This document shows, in pieces, positions 49,042 to 57,108 of a stretch of DNA of 64,000 nucleotides. A program made the position numbers and the translations under genes. The DNA lies in contig MJCC01000017.1 in NCBI GenBank assembly GCA_001766655.1, forward strand, positions 246,956 through 310,955, given 5' to 3'. Numbering within the stretch: position 1 is the first letter of the stretch; each line of letters begins with the position of its first letter. Below the pieces are notes generated by a model. That model saw only the letters and a list, made by a program, of their open reading frames with translations. It had not been told where the DNA came from and ran no database searches. The stretch comes from Phytomonas francai (taxonomy: Eukaryota; Euglenozoa; Kinetoplastea; Trypanosomatida; Trypanosomatidae).

Positions 49042-49431
49042 ATGCAATCCGAGGTTTTGGGACTCAAGCATCCCAGAGACACGTCCGCTTCGCCAACAGT
49101 CATAACTCCTCTTGATGAGCGCAAAAGTAGTTTGTACCTAACGAAATTTGAGATTGCTCGTATCATTGGCGAAAGGGCACGCGAGATTGTGAACGGAACA
49201 GCTATTAAGTTTTTAAATGGGCCTGAACCCTGCCTCGATGTTCACAGTGTTGCAGAGCACTGCCAAGATCCCTATTCGTCTTCAGTGGATCCCATCATGG
49301 TGGCTAAGATGGAGCTTTTGCAGGGAGGGATTCCAATGATTGTGAGCCGAGCGTGGCCAGATGGAACGCGTGAAGTGATTCCAGTGAAAGAACTTCTTGT
49401 GGACCCCACGTTGATTGATTTAGAGTATTGA
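49042..49431 (+). CDS. RPB6: RNA polymerase subunit RPB6 (shared subunit)
   Basis: 129 residues from the ATG at 49042. RPB6 (bacterial omega counterpart) is a small subunit that clamps RPB1 and is shared by RNA polymerases I, II and III. The core helix LTKFEIARIIGERAREIVNG is unmistakable, and the end (IPMIVSRAWPDGTREVIPVKELLVDP) matches the family's IP-x-II-R-x-x-PDG-x-x-E. Two oddities: the usual acidic N-terminal tail is missing (start MQSEVLGLKHPRD), and about 20 extra residues (DVHSVAEHCQDPYSSS) sit between the core helix and the DPI-x-x-AKMEL helix. Trypanosomes have two RPB6 paralogues, one tied to polymerase I; which one this is cannot be told here. Confidence 0.88.
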   Translation: MQSEVLGLKHPRDTSASPTVITPLDERKSSLYLTKFEIARIIGERAREIVNGTAIKFLNGPEPCLDVHSVAEHCQDPYSSSVDPIMVAKMELLQGGIPMIVSRAWPDGTREVIPVKELLVDPTLIDLEY

Positions 49432-49741
49432 CTTCAGTCCTCATCGTTGTTCCTGTTGTTTTTCACGGATAACTTTTTTCAAATGTTAAGCACTAAAAGC
49501 AAAAAAGAAAGAAAGTGTGATAATATAAAACACGACACTTTTCTTTCTAATGTCCTAAGGCATTGAACTTGTTTACTGCTGCAGAAATGACGAGAATGAT
49601 AGCAGCCAATACGGAGACCGTATGCATGGATAAGTATTCCCTTTGGGCTGCTATTACATTGTTTCTCTTGACCTGGCAAGACAAAATTTCTTGTTAATTC
49701 ACTTAGGTCTTTTTTATCGTTATTTACGAGAAAGGCTTTGT
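49432..49741. other. Intergenic region, 310 bp
   Basis: AT-rich. Candidate acceptors for TypA include TTCACTTAG near 49707. No coding frame on its own. Confidence 0.5.
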
Positions 49742-51670
49742 ATGCAATTCTCAATGCGCCGCATTTTACACTTTCCTTCTTCGATATGTGCCTCCATCGC
49801 TCGTTTTATACATACCAATGCGAGCACGCGCAACGTTGCCATTATCGCGCATGTCGACCACGGCAAGACGACGCTGGTGGACAGCATGCTCAGCCAGTCC
49901 GGCACGGTCGCGAACGCGCACAACCGTGTGATGGACAGCAAGGACCAGGAGCGTGAGCGCGGCATCACCATCCTGGCCAAGAATACCGCCGTACTTTTGA
50001 ACGAAAATGACAACGCCACGGTGAAGCGGATTAATATTGTGGACACCCCTGGCCATTTAGACTTTTCCGGTGAGGTTGAGCGCGCTCTTCAGATGGTGGA
50101 GGGGTTTATTCTCCTAGTCGATGCCAAAGAAGGCATTCGGCCTGGCACCCGCTACGTTCTGCGCAAGGCACTCGCACTCCACTTAACCCCCATCGTATGC
50201 ATCAACAAAATTGACAAGGACGACAGCTGCATCGAAAAGACAAAGGAGGCCATTCAGGATTTATTCTTGGACTGCGCAACGGACGACTCGCAGCTGGATC
50301 TGTACTTTATGTATGGCTCTGGTCGCTCGGGTTATATGAACCTAACACCGGAAAAGGGTGGCTCACTGGATCCGCTCTTTCAGACGATCTTTGATGTCGT
50401 GCCGCCGCCAAAAGCTGAGAGCGACGAGGAGCTTCAGATGTTGGTAGCGCAGGTTGGTACGGGCAAGGGCGGTGCCGAGAAGGTAGCCATTGGTCGCATC
50501 TTCCAGGGCAAGGCTAATGTCGGTGACGTCATCACTGTGGCGTTGGAGGAGAAGAGGGTAAACGCGCTTGTAAATAAGATTGAGTTATACCGTGGTGTGC
50601 ACACCGACACCGTTTCTTCCGCTAGTTTTGGTGATATTTGTGCTTTGACGCTGCAGGAACCGCTTCAACAGAAAATTCCACTCAAAATCGGTTCCACTAT
50701 AGGTACTGAGGGGAGTGTAAAGTTGTTTCCATACCGAAAGCCGGATGAGCCCACGTACAGCCTCATTCTTCAGGAGAGCAAGGCGTCTTGGAAAGGCAAG
50801 GAGGGGGATGAGAACCTGAGTCGAATTCTCTTTCTTCAGCAGCGACTAGAAAGAGAGGCGTTGGTCAACACCGCGCTGGAACTTAGCGGACTTGGTACGC
50901 CACAAATTACGATGCGGGGACGTGGCCCGCTTCACCTCTCCGTCATTATTGAGGATATGCGTCGTGAGGGGTATGAGTTCGAAATCCAGGCCCCCAGGGT
51001 CATTACAAAAATGATCGACGGAGTGGAGTGCGAGCCGTACGAGCGCTTAACACTGGAGTTCAAAGAGAAGCTCATCTCTGAGGTTGTTTCGTTTCTAAGC
51101 ATGAAAATGGCTGAGATCGGTGAAATTGAACAGGTATCGGATGGTCGCGCGGTACTGGAATGTGTGATGCCTGTACGCCTTATGGCACGTCTTCCCCTCA
51201 ACTTCCACACAATGACTGGCGGGGACGGGGTCCTGAACCACCACTTTGACTCTTTTAAACCGCTAGCGGTTGCGGAAAGCGCGCGCGAAACGGGTGCGCT
51301 CATTTCGGTCGAAAATGGAGAGGTGACCGATTGGTCCCTGTCGGGGGCGTCTTCACAAGGGAATTTCTTTGTTTTTCCCGGAGATTATGTCTATTATGGG
51401 CAGATCATTGGTGAAAACACGAAGACTCTATTGCAAAACTTGGGCTTAAATGTATGCAAACACAACGAGCAGCTCGGCGGGATGCGCGCCAACGCGACGG
51501 ACAAGTCTAAAAGCAAGCGAACCGGCTACAAAGCCGTACGTTTTACCTTTGAGGACTGCGCCTCATGGGTCACAGATGACGAGTTGATAACGGTAACGCC
51601 AAAGTCCATTCGAATACGGAAGCCCAACTTCACCGGGAAGACAACGATGCGCACGCTAAAGCGAAAGTGA
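49742..51670 (+). CDS. TYPA: TypA/BipA translational GTPase, mitochondrial
   Basis: 642 residues. TypA/BipA is an EF-G-like GTPase that aids ribosome assembly and translation under stress; in eukaryotes it occurs in organelles. G1 is AHVDHGKTT at 36-44, G3 DTPGH at 101-105 and G4 NKID at 155-158. The switch I region has the family's DQERERGITI, and the C-terminal half keeps the TypA-specific ALELSGLGTPQITMRGRGPL and LGLNVCKHNEQLGGMRANAT. Residues 1-25 (MQFSMRRILHFPSSICASIA) are basic and hydrophobic, fitting a mitochondrial presequence, so a role on the mitoribosome is likely. Complete, with all GTPase motifs intact. Start at 49742 chosen because upstream codons are T-rich filler. Confidence 0.94.
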   Translation: MQFSMRRILHFPSSICASIARFIHTNASTRNVAIIAHVDHGKTTLVDSMLSQSGTVANAHNRVMDSKDQERERGITILAKNTAVLLNENDNATVKRINIVDTPGHLDFSGEVERALQMVEGFILLVDAKEGIRPGTRYVLRKALALHLTPIVCINKIDKDDSCIEKTKEAIQDLFLDCATDDSQLDLYFMYGSGRSGYMNLTPEKGGSLDPLFQTIFDVVPPPKAESDEELQMLVAQVGTGKGGAEKVAIGRIFQGKANVGDVITVALEEKRVNALVNKIELYRGVHTDTVSSASFGDICALTLQEPLQQKIPLKIGSTIGTEGSVKLFPYRKPDEPTYSLILQESKASWKGKEGDENLSRILFLQQRLEREALVNTALELSGLGTPQITMRGRGPLHLSVIIEDMRREGYEFEIQAPRVITKMIDGVECEPYERLTLEFKEKLISEVVSFLSMKMAEIGEIEQVSDGRAVLECVMPVRLMARLPLNFHTMTGGDGVLNHHFDSFKPLAVAESARETGALISVENGEVTDWSLSGASSQGNFFVFPGDYVYYGQIIGENTKTLLQNLGLNVCKHNEQLGGMRANATDKSKSKRTGYKAVRFTFEDCASWVTDDELITVTPKSIRIRKPNFTGKTTMRTLKRK

Positions 51671-52333
51671 CCGGGGTCCCAGCCAAAGACGTTCGTATGC
51701 ATTTATGGGATGGAATTGGTTCACCTCAGGTGGTTGTCAGCCTTGACCAATTTGGAAAAAGTATGCGGCATTTTCTGCTTCGGGGAACCATTATCGGAGG
51801 GGCATCCGGTGTATCTAAGTGGGCTTTTTATTAATGGAATCAACTGTACCCCCTGGGGATCTCTATCGCTCGCAGTTTCGTAATATTTTTTCCCCCCAAT
51901 TGAATATTCACAATGACTTTTTATCTTTTTAAAAATGCTAATAATAATTTTCCTTTGAGGGATAATAAGGCGCGTATGGCAACTATACAAGGATGAGACT
52001 TTTTTTTTTTTTTTATGCATTGGAGCGCATGGTGTTGAGATCAAAAACTTTTATGAGCCTTTTACATCATCTTGGCCAAAATTGTTTCATACAATTAGTC
52101 TTTAGACTTTTGTAACATATAAACCTTTCCAAACCATGTGCATCAGATATAATTGTAAGCTCTTTTACAGCATTGAACATCTACTTTTTCCATTTTGCAC
52201 CTTTTCTGTCAGTGGCTGTATCGGCACTGATTTTCTATAGACAGCAATTGCGCTCGTGGTGGTGTAGGGAGGGGGGTTAAAAAGAAGGGGTTCATTGCGG
52301 GAGTAACACGAAGGCACCATATTCGCACAACCA
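51671..52333. other. Intergenic region, 663 bp
   Basis: AT-rich with a T16 run near 51998-52014 and a G-rich patch near 52266. No coding frame on either strand that looks real. Confidence 0.55.
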
Positions 52334-53746
52334 ATGAGATGCTGTCGGCTACTGCGCAAGATTTCCAAAGTTCCTATTCGCGATCTGGTGCCACTCTCGT
52401 CACTTTTGTACCATCCGCGCTATTCTATATATCATAAAAAATCACTTGGCGTGCACTTTGACGTCGTCAACGACAAAAATCGTTTCATCTCACTGCAACT
52501 TATACTCGAGAAGTTGAGTGGTTATGTCGGCAGGCGACAGTACAAAATGAATAACAACCTTTCCAGGCACCTTGAAAGCTTAAAGGAGCTTGGAATTGAC
52601 TGGCAGGAGCTGAAGCTCTTGAATCGGGAGGAGCTACTTGAGCTCTTTCGGCATCTGAAGCTTGGCCACGCAGAGAAGGCCGCGTTCTTGACAGCCCTCG
52701 ACGCTAAATTGTGTGGTGTTCTCTGCCGCTCCAGCACGAGGTATTCGACAAATGTCTGTATGCATCACGGCCGCGCCGAGCATGGCTGGCGCTGTGGAAG
52801 GAACGGCCATACCTCTGATGTGTACTTTGAGGGCAAGCAGCGAGCGAACACGGCAGCCCTGCAGGTTGGTAACCGCTCCTTCCTCCGAGAGGCAAGGCGT
52901 GATGGGGTCCATGTGGATGTGCGTAGCTCGCCCAACTTTCACATTGTGGGGAGACTGCAGGAGGAGCTGAACCCCCGAATTTGGCAGACCCCCGAAAGCC
53001 CTAGCTTTGTGGTGTCCGTCATCGGCTACGAGTTCCGCGTGCACCCCCACGACCCGCGGGCGTCGCCGCAGATCGAGGAGGCTGCCGAGGAGTGGGGGCT
53101 GCACGCGGCCGTCGTCCGGCAGGTCCTGTGGGAGATGCTCGAAACGAACGCCGTGGAGCGTGCGCCTCAGCCTTTTGAGCTTCGCCCAGGGGAGGTAGGG
53201 GAGCCGGACTCTCCGCAGTCCTTCTCCAGCGCTTTCACGGCGGAATGGGGGGACTCGCAGGGGGGGGACGACGTTACGGAGGGAAAGGTGATCGTGGAGC
53301 AGCGCATGATGACAGCGGATGGCGAGGAGCAACCATGGTTTCACCCCCCTCTACGCCAAAAATACACTCAGGATGGCGTGCCTATGATTCTGCCCTTCGC
53401 TCCGAGTCTGATTATAAAGAGTTCTTTTAGGCAGGTCCAGCGTCGTTCATTTAGCGAGGATATTTCCAAGCAGCTCATGCAGCCTGTGTTAGACATTTCC
53501 TGCCTTGTGCACCCCGAAGCTTGCTTCTGGTGGAACCCGGAGCATGAGGAAAAGTGCGTCAACCAGATACTGGACTACGCGAAACGCGTGCCGTTTGCGT
53601 TGCCATTTTATCTATATTTTCGTGTGGACTCGTCCAAACAGTTGCGCATGCATCCAGAAATGCTCGAGAAAAGAGACACGATGCTCAAAGAAAAATCAAA
53701 GTGGTTTGACCTTCGCCGTTTTCGTGAAGTTTACACACAAGGATAA
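52334..53746 (+). CDS. Protein with SAM-like segment, unknown
   Basis: 470 residues. The N-terminus (MRCCRLLRKISKVPIRDLV) is basic and free of acidic residues at first, so mitochondrial import is possible. Residues 78-125 (LESLKELGIDWQELKLLNRE, then LGHAEKAAFLTALDAKL) have the length and helix pattern of a SAM domain. The next 120 residues hold several Cys and His (VCMHHGRAEHGWRCGRNGH) without a clean zinc-finger spacing. The C-terminal 110 residues contain aromatic clusters (EACFWWNPEHEEKC). No enzyme family recognised. A short GC-rich stretch (about 52990-53170) interrupts otherwise mixed composition. Coding is clear from length and start. Confidence 0.75.
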   Translation: MRCCRLLRKISKVPIRDLVPLSSLLYHPRYSIYHKKSLGVHFDVVNDKNRFISLQLILEKLSGYVGRRQYKMNNNLSRHLESLKELGIDWQELKLLNREELLELFRHLKLGHAEKAAFLTALDAKLCGVLCRSSTRYSTNVCMHHGRAEHGWRCGRNGHTSDVYFEGKQRANTAALQVGNRSFLREARRDGVHVDVRSSPNFHIVGRLQEELNPRIWQTPESPSFVVSVIGYEFRVHPHDPRASPQIEEAAEEWGLHAAVVRQVLWEMLETNAVERAPQPFELRPGEVGEPDSPQSFSSAFTAEWGDSQGGDDVTEGKVIVEQRMMTADGEEQPWFHPPLRQKYTQDGVPMILPFAPSLIIKSSFRQVQRRSFSEDISKQLMQPVLDISCLVHPEACFWWNPEHEEKCVNQILDYAKRVPFALPFYLYFRVDSSKQLRMHPEMLEKRDTMLKEKSKWFDLRRFREVYTQG

Positions 53747-53821
53747 ACTAGTGGGTCATTTATTATATCTATATTGCTTGTATGGAAACTCAACAGGCAC
53801 TCTAAACACTATGGAGATATC

Positions 53822-53834
53822 GGGGGGGGGGGGG
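53822..53834 (+). repeat. G13 homopolymer
   Basis: G run between the SAM-like gene and the 71-residue gene, on the coding strand; length may be misread. Confidence 0.8.
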
Positions 53835-54001
53835 TTAAATTTTTACAATTTCCTTCTTGTGTTGCAGGCTATGAAACAGCATATAGAGCAGCCTCACATT
53901 TTATTTCTCACCCACTCATCTTTTACCTCAAAGTGGATAAGCACCTAGTTCTTCATACATCCATTACTAATAGGGGTTATCAAGATTAACACCAGCATAA
54001 A

Positions 54002-54217
54002 ATGCCTGCTAGTCCCATCGCAAAAATGCGTGCTCGTGCTCGCCAGCCAATCAGACGGTTGACTGAGCTTGAAAAGCAGGAACGCCGAGAACAGATTGAT
54101 AAACGAAAGTTCAGAGTACCTCGATATCTCATGTGTATATTTGCATTCATTCTAATAGGTTCCATTTTTGTTGAAGTTTATTTTCACACCATGTTTTCGC
54201 CAAAAATGATGAATTAG
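54002..54217 (+). CDS. Small single-span membrane protein, 71 residues
   Basis: Basic N-terminal half (KMRARARQPIRRLTELEKQE, then RREQIDKRKF) followed by one hydrophobic span (LMCIFAFILIGSIFVEVYF, about 43-61) and a short tail. Basic residues before the span suggest that the N-terminus faces the cytosol or matrix. Size and build resemble cytochrome oxidase assembly or small ER proteins, but no motif decides. A strong acceptor (CTTCTTGTGTTGCAG, near 53870) lies about 130 bases upstream and is followed by a 20-codon upstream ORF, which could dampen translation; AGs nearer the ATG would avoid it. Confidence 0.65.
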   Translation: MPASPIAKMRARARQPIRRLTELEKQERREQIDKRKFRVPRYLMCIFAFILIGSIFVEVYFHTMFSPKMMN

Positions 54218-54636
54218 GGGGAAAGGGGCTTATTTTTCACTCGAGCTAGTCTTTAGGATTCAGCCATATTGATTGGCGTCAAATTTCCGCGGTTCCAACT
54301 TTATTGAATGTCAAATAGGACACTTTTTTAGAAATACTGGTTCTATTAATGTGAAGAAAAAGGGGTTTTCTCACATTTTAATGTTGTTGTGAGTTTATGG
54401 ATGTTTCTTTTTATAATTGTGCTCTCTAATCCTAATACTTGGAAAAATCAAAGGATCAAATCGTTGGGGATGCCAACTGTGTCGTTCATAACTTTACATG
54501 AGGTTTGCTCATACGCAAGCATTTGTTAATACCAGTTCTTACAATAAATCGTTTCTTCACTTTTTTTCACTTCAAAAAAAAGATTAGTACTCTTAGGAAA
54601 CACCAAATATTTATTTTTCCCAGAAGAAAAGCCATC
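54218..54636. other. Intergenic region, 419 bp
   Basis: AT-rich, with T-rich stretches near 54540-54580. An open frame enters from upstream (54505) with a GTG/TTG-type start but is filler. TTATTTTTCCCAG gives AG 54622-54623 for the next gene. Confidence 0.5.
54622..54623 (+). promoter_or_regulatory. Predicted trans-splice acceptor AG
   Basis: TTATTTTTCCCAG lies 13 bases before the ATG at 54637 and sets the start of the 56-residue protein, excluding upstream in-frame codons. Confidence 0.55.
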
Positions 54637-54807
54637 ATGTTTTCTCAGAGTATTTTGTTGCTTCGGGGTTTTTTTGCTCGAACCTTCCTAGGGGGCATGG
54701 GCACAAAGGCAAAACGGCCCTACCGGATAGATATAAGAATGGAACATGATAAAAAGCGGCGCATGAAAAGACGTAATGTTGGTTGTCGCCGGATGATGAA
54801 ATCCTAG
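54637..54807 (+). CDS. Very small basic protein (56 residues), possibly mitochondrial ribosomal
   Basis: The start MFSQSILLLRGFFARTFLGG looks like a mitochondrial presequence. The rest is strongly basic (KAKRPYRIDIRMEHDKKRRM, then KRRNVGCRRMMKS). Short, Arg/Lys-rich organellar proteins of this kind are often ribosomal (mS38, bL34 and bL36 are examples), but no diagnostic motif is present. The acceptor at 54622-54623 supports an independent mRNA. Below the size most annotations call. Confidence 0.55.
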   Translation: MFSQSILLLRGFFARTFLGGMGTKAKRPYRIDIRMEHDKKRRMKRRNVGCRRMMKS

Positions 54808-55145
54808 GCTGCGATGGATGATCGAGTAAGGAATTGGAATGTGATAGTGAAGAGAGTACGCACACTTACGGTACTCTGCTATTTCTTTTTTTTTTCTTTT
54901 ACCAGGTATGATTTCGAAAGATATTACTACGCGCTCACTTCAACTGTGGAACTATTTAGTTCAATTCTCCTTCAAAATACAGGGGTATATATATTGGCGG
55001 AAACTGGAAGTTTTTTTTAATATGCATATTAGACGGTAGCTTAATCTCATGGTTCAATGTTCTAGTCCTTCATCTTTTTTTCGTTTGTCTACTTTAGCCG
55101 AAGCACTGAAAAGGGGGCGATAGCGGGGGTTAGCAGGCGACCTGG
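54808..55145. other. Intergenic region, 338 bp
   Basis: AT-rich with T runs. It contains the BET1 acceptor at 55096-55097. No coding frame. Confidence 0.5.
55096..55097 (+). promoter_or_regulatory. Predicted trans-splice acceptor AG
   Basis: CATCTTTTTTTCGTTTGTCTACTTTAG, 49 bases before the BET1 ATG, with no intervening ATG. Confidence 0.6.
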
Positions 55146-55505
55146 ATGCGATCCAACCTTTACGGCGGCAAGCTGCGGGACGCCCCCCGCGACGTTGATC
55201 CGCGCGGCGCCGACAAGCACCACCTCGAGGAGCAGCTCTACCGCGAGAACGAGGCCATGCTCGAGGCGCTCGGCCAGAGCGTGCGGGGCATGGGCGCGAT
55301 GGCCGCCACCCTCCACGGCGAGGCCCGCGAGCAGAACCACCTCCTGCGCGGCCTCGACGGGACCTTCCGGACGGCCCGCGCGGGGGTGGGGACCTCCCTC
55401 AACGGCCTGAAGAACGTGATGGGCCGCCACGGCTGCCGCCAAACCCTCTACATCGCCGTCGCCGTCTTTTTCGCGCTCTATTTCCTCTACGCGATGCTAT
55501 TTTAA
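55146..55505 (+). CDS. BET1: BET1-type Qc-SNARE
   Basis: 119 residues (human BET1 has 118). BET1 is the Qc SNARE for ER-to-Golgi vesicle fusion. The SNARE motif spans about 27-92, with the ionic-layer Gln at 63 in EAREQNHLLRGLDGTF, the pattern of BET1 (KSQNKLL-x-x-MD). A C-terminal anchor (LYIAVAVFFALYFLYAMLF, 101-119) ends at the stop, as expected of a tail-anchored protein. The N-terminus is short with no regulatory domain. Almost all third positions are G or C in the cytosolic part, and a G24 run begins 11 bases after the stop. A related SFT1/GS15-type protein is the alternative. Confidence 0.85.
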   Translation: MRSNLYGGKLRDAPRDVDPRGADKHHLEEQLYRENEAMLEALGQSVRGMGAMAATLHGEAREQNHLLRGLDGTFRTARAGVGTSLNGLKNVMGRHGCRQTLYIAVAVFFALYFLYAMLF

Positions 55506-55921
55506 ATACCTGTGAGGGGGGGGGGGGGGGGGGGGGGGGAAGATATCAGGGCCTACAGCCTGCCCTGGACGAGTGCAGGGGATTGGGTTTACACGCTGCG
55601 ACGTCCCCCTTCCCTTCCCAGTCGCGCACATGGGGGTGTTCCTTTTGCTGAAAGGGGATGGTTTTGGGGTTACATGGAGAGAGTATATATGTATACACAT
55701 GCCGCTATTATTGGTCGAAAATTAAGTTGTTGACAATAATGTGGTAACAGTAAAATGAAGACAATCGAACTAGTATTTTATTTTGTGACAAGTATTTTTA
55801 TTGCTCCGGATAACAGCTAACGGTAGAGTGACTCTGTTTTTCCCGTCTGTTGCTGTGGAGTTTGTTCGTTTAGACGAAAAAAGAAAGATTATTTTCCCTT
55901 CCTTTAAAGACTAAACAACCG
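55506..55921. other. Intergenic region, 416 bp with G24 run
   Basis: The G24 run (55516-55539) starts 11 bases after the BET1 stop. The rest is mixed then AT-rich. A TTATTTTCCCTTCCTTTAAAG stretch near 55890 is a likely acceptor region for the next gene. Confidence 0.55.
55516..55539 (+). repeat. G24 homopolymer
   Basis: Twenty-four consecutive G on the coding strand, the longest G run in the window, right after the BET1 stop codon. Exact length is uncertain. Confidence 0.85.
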
Positions 55922-56200
55922 ATGATGCAGAGACAGCGAAGCTGGAGAGTTGAAGAGCCTTTTTTCTTTGATGGTACATGGTATCAGCAGCGCTTAAATG
56001 GCTACGCATCTGTCATCGAGGGCAAGAAACGCAAGCCGAATTGCTCTATTTTTTATTCGCGTTTTCATTCTGCATATTCTTGCCCATCATGCAAGTGTTT
56101 CTTTGATCGGGACATCGACACTGTAAGCAGACATGCTTTGCATTGCAGTGAACGCGAAAATGTTCTGGAGAACAGAGGATGGTGGCCTTCGGTGTGGTAA
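55922..56200 (+). CDS. Small protein with a C2HC-like motif
   Basis: 92 residues. The C-terminal half has CPSCKCFFDRDIDTVSRHAL followed by HC: Cys-x2-Cys, about 14 residues, His-x3-His/Cys. This is close to a C2H2 or C2HC zinc finger. The N-terminal half is Trp/Phe-rich (WRVEEPFFFDGTWYQQRLNG). No wider family is recognised. The start uses the first of two adjacent ATGs. It could be a single-finger RNA-binding or scaffold protein, as inference. Confidence 0.6.
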   Translation: MMQRQRSWRVEEPFFFDGTWYQQRLNGYASVIEGKKRKPNCSIFYSRFHSAYSCPSCKCFFDRDIDTVSRHALHCSERENVLENRGWWPSVW

Positions 56201-56450
56201 GAGGAATCGAACCCAATAGATGCATATATTGTGATTTTTTTCCCTTGTTGTGTTTGAAATAGCGCTCTTTTTTGTGATCTCCGTCTTCCTATGAAGCTTG
56301 AGGTCAGAATTTAATATGACTGTTCTCGTTTTTTTTTTTTTTAAATTTCGAATAGGATCAGTTTGTTTTACATTCAAACGCAATACGCATTTATTAAGCA
56401 CTATTGACAATAATACAAGAGAATCTTAAAATAACATTTTCAAGTCAAAG

Positions 56451-56702
56451 ATGATGATGCGTCGGCTTCAGTTTCCTGCTGTGAAACAACTACTGAAATG
56501 GGCACTTCCTGCGGCATCATGTAGGATGTATTCACCTTCCAAAGGTGATACAAATGGTTCAGGAGCGGACGATACTGAAAAATACGAGTTCTTCGATGAC
56601 GATCTTTCCTTTCTTGACGAGTTTTGTAGTGAGGAGGCGGGCGATTTGGCTTCATTTATTCCTGACGAAGACGCAAAACTTTTGGACCAGGAGAGCAAGT
56701 AG
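56451..56702 (+). CDS. Small acidic protein with mitochondrial-like N-terminus
   Basis: 83 residues. Residues 1-26 (MMMRRLQFPAVKQLLKWALP) are basic and amphipathic, as in mitochondrial presequences. The rest is acidic (EKYEFFDDDLSFLDEFCSEE). No family is recognised. It starts at the first of three ATGs in a T/A-rich leader. Confidence 0.55.
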   Translation: MMMRRLQFPAVKQLLKWALPAASCRMYSPSKGDTNGSGADDTEKYEFFDDDLSFLDEFCSEEAGDLASFIPDEDAKLLDQESK

Positions 56703-57108
56703 TCTTATTGAGATCTTATAGGAAAAAACAAGAAGCATCGGAAATACTAAAGTTTAGCGCTTGGGTAACACTAAATGGAAATCCTTTTCAATGATAACAG
56801 ACACAATTTGGCGAACTTATTTTGGTAACCCAATTTAAAACTATATTCATTTATATAGTAGCATTTTTTTTTTTTTTTAAAGCATCAATCTTCTTAGATC
56901 CTTCAACTCTTTCTCTTCTCATTCTACTTTTACACTCGAAAGTCTTTATAGCGAATACCTATATCTTACACTTTTTTCCTCATTACGTTTGAATACATCG
57001 TAAGGGTAAAATAACGTGTATACTGTCATTGAACAGGGTAAAGAATTTCTTTGAAGAATACCTACATTCGCATAAGTTCACCAAAGCGTATTCAGGCAAA
57101 GGGGAAAA
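56703..57108. other. Intergenic region, 406 bp
   Basis: AT-rich with a T15 tract near 56864 and a run of pyrimidines at 56905-56935. No coding frame. Confidence 0.5.
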
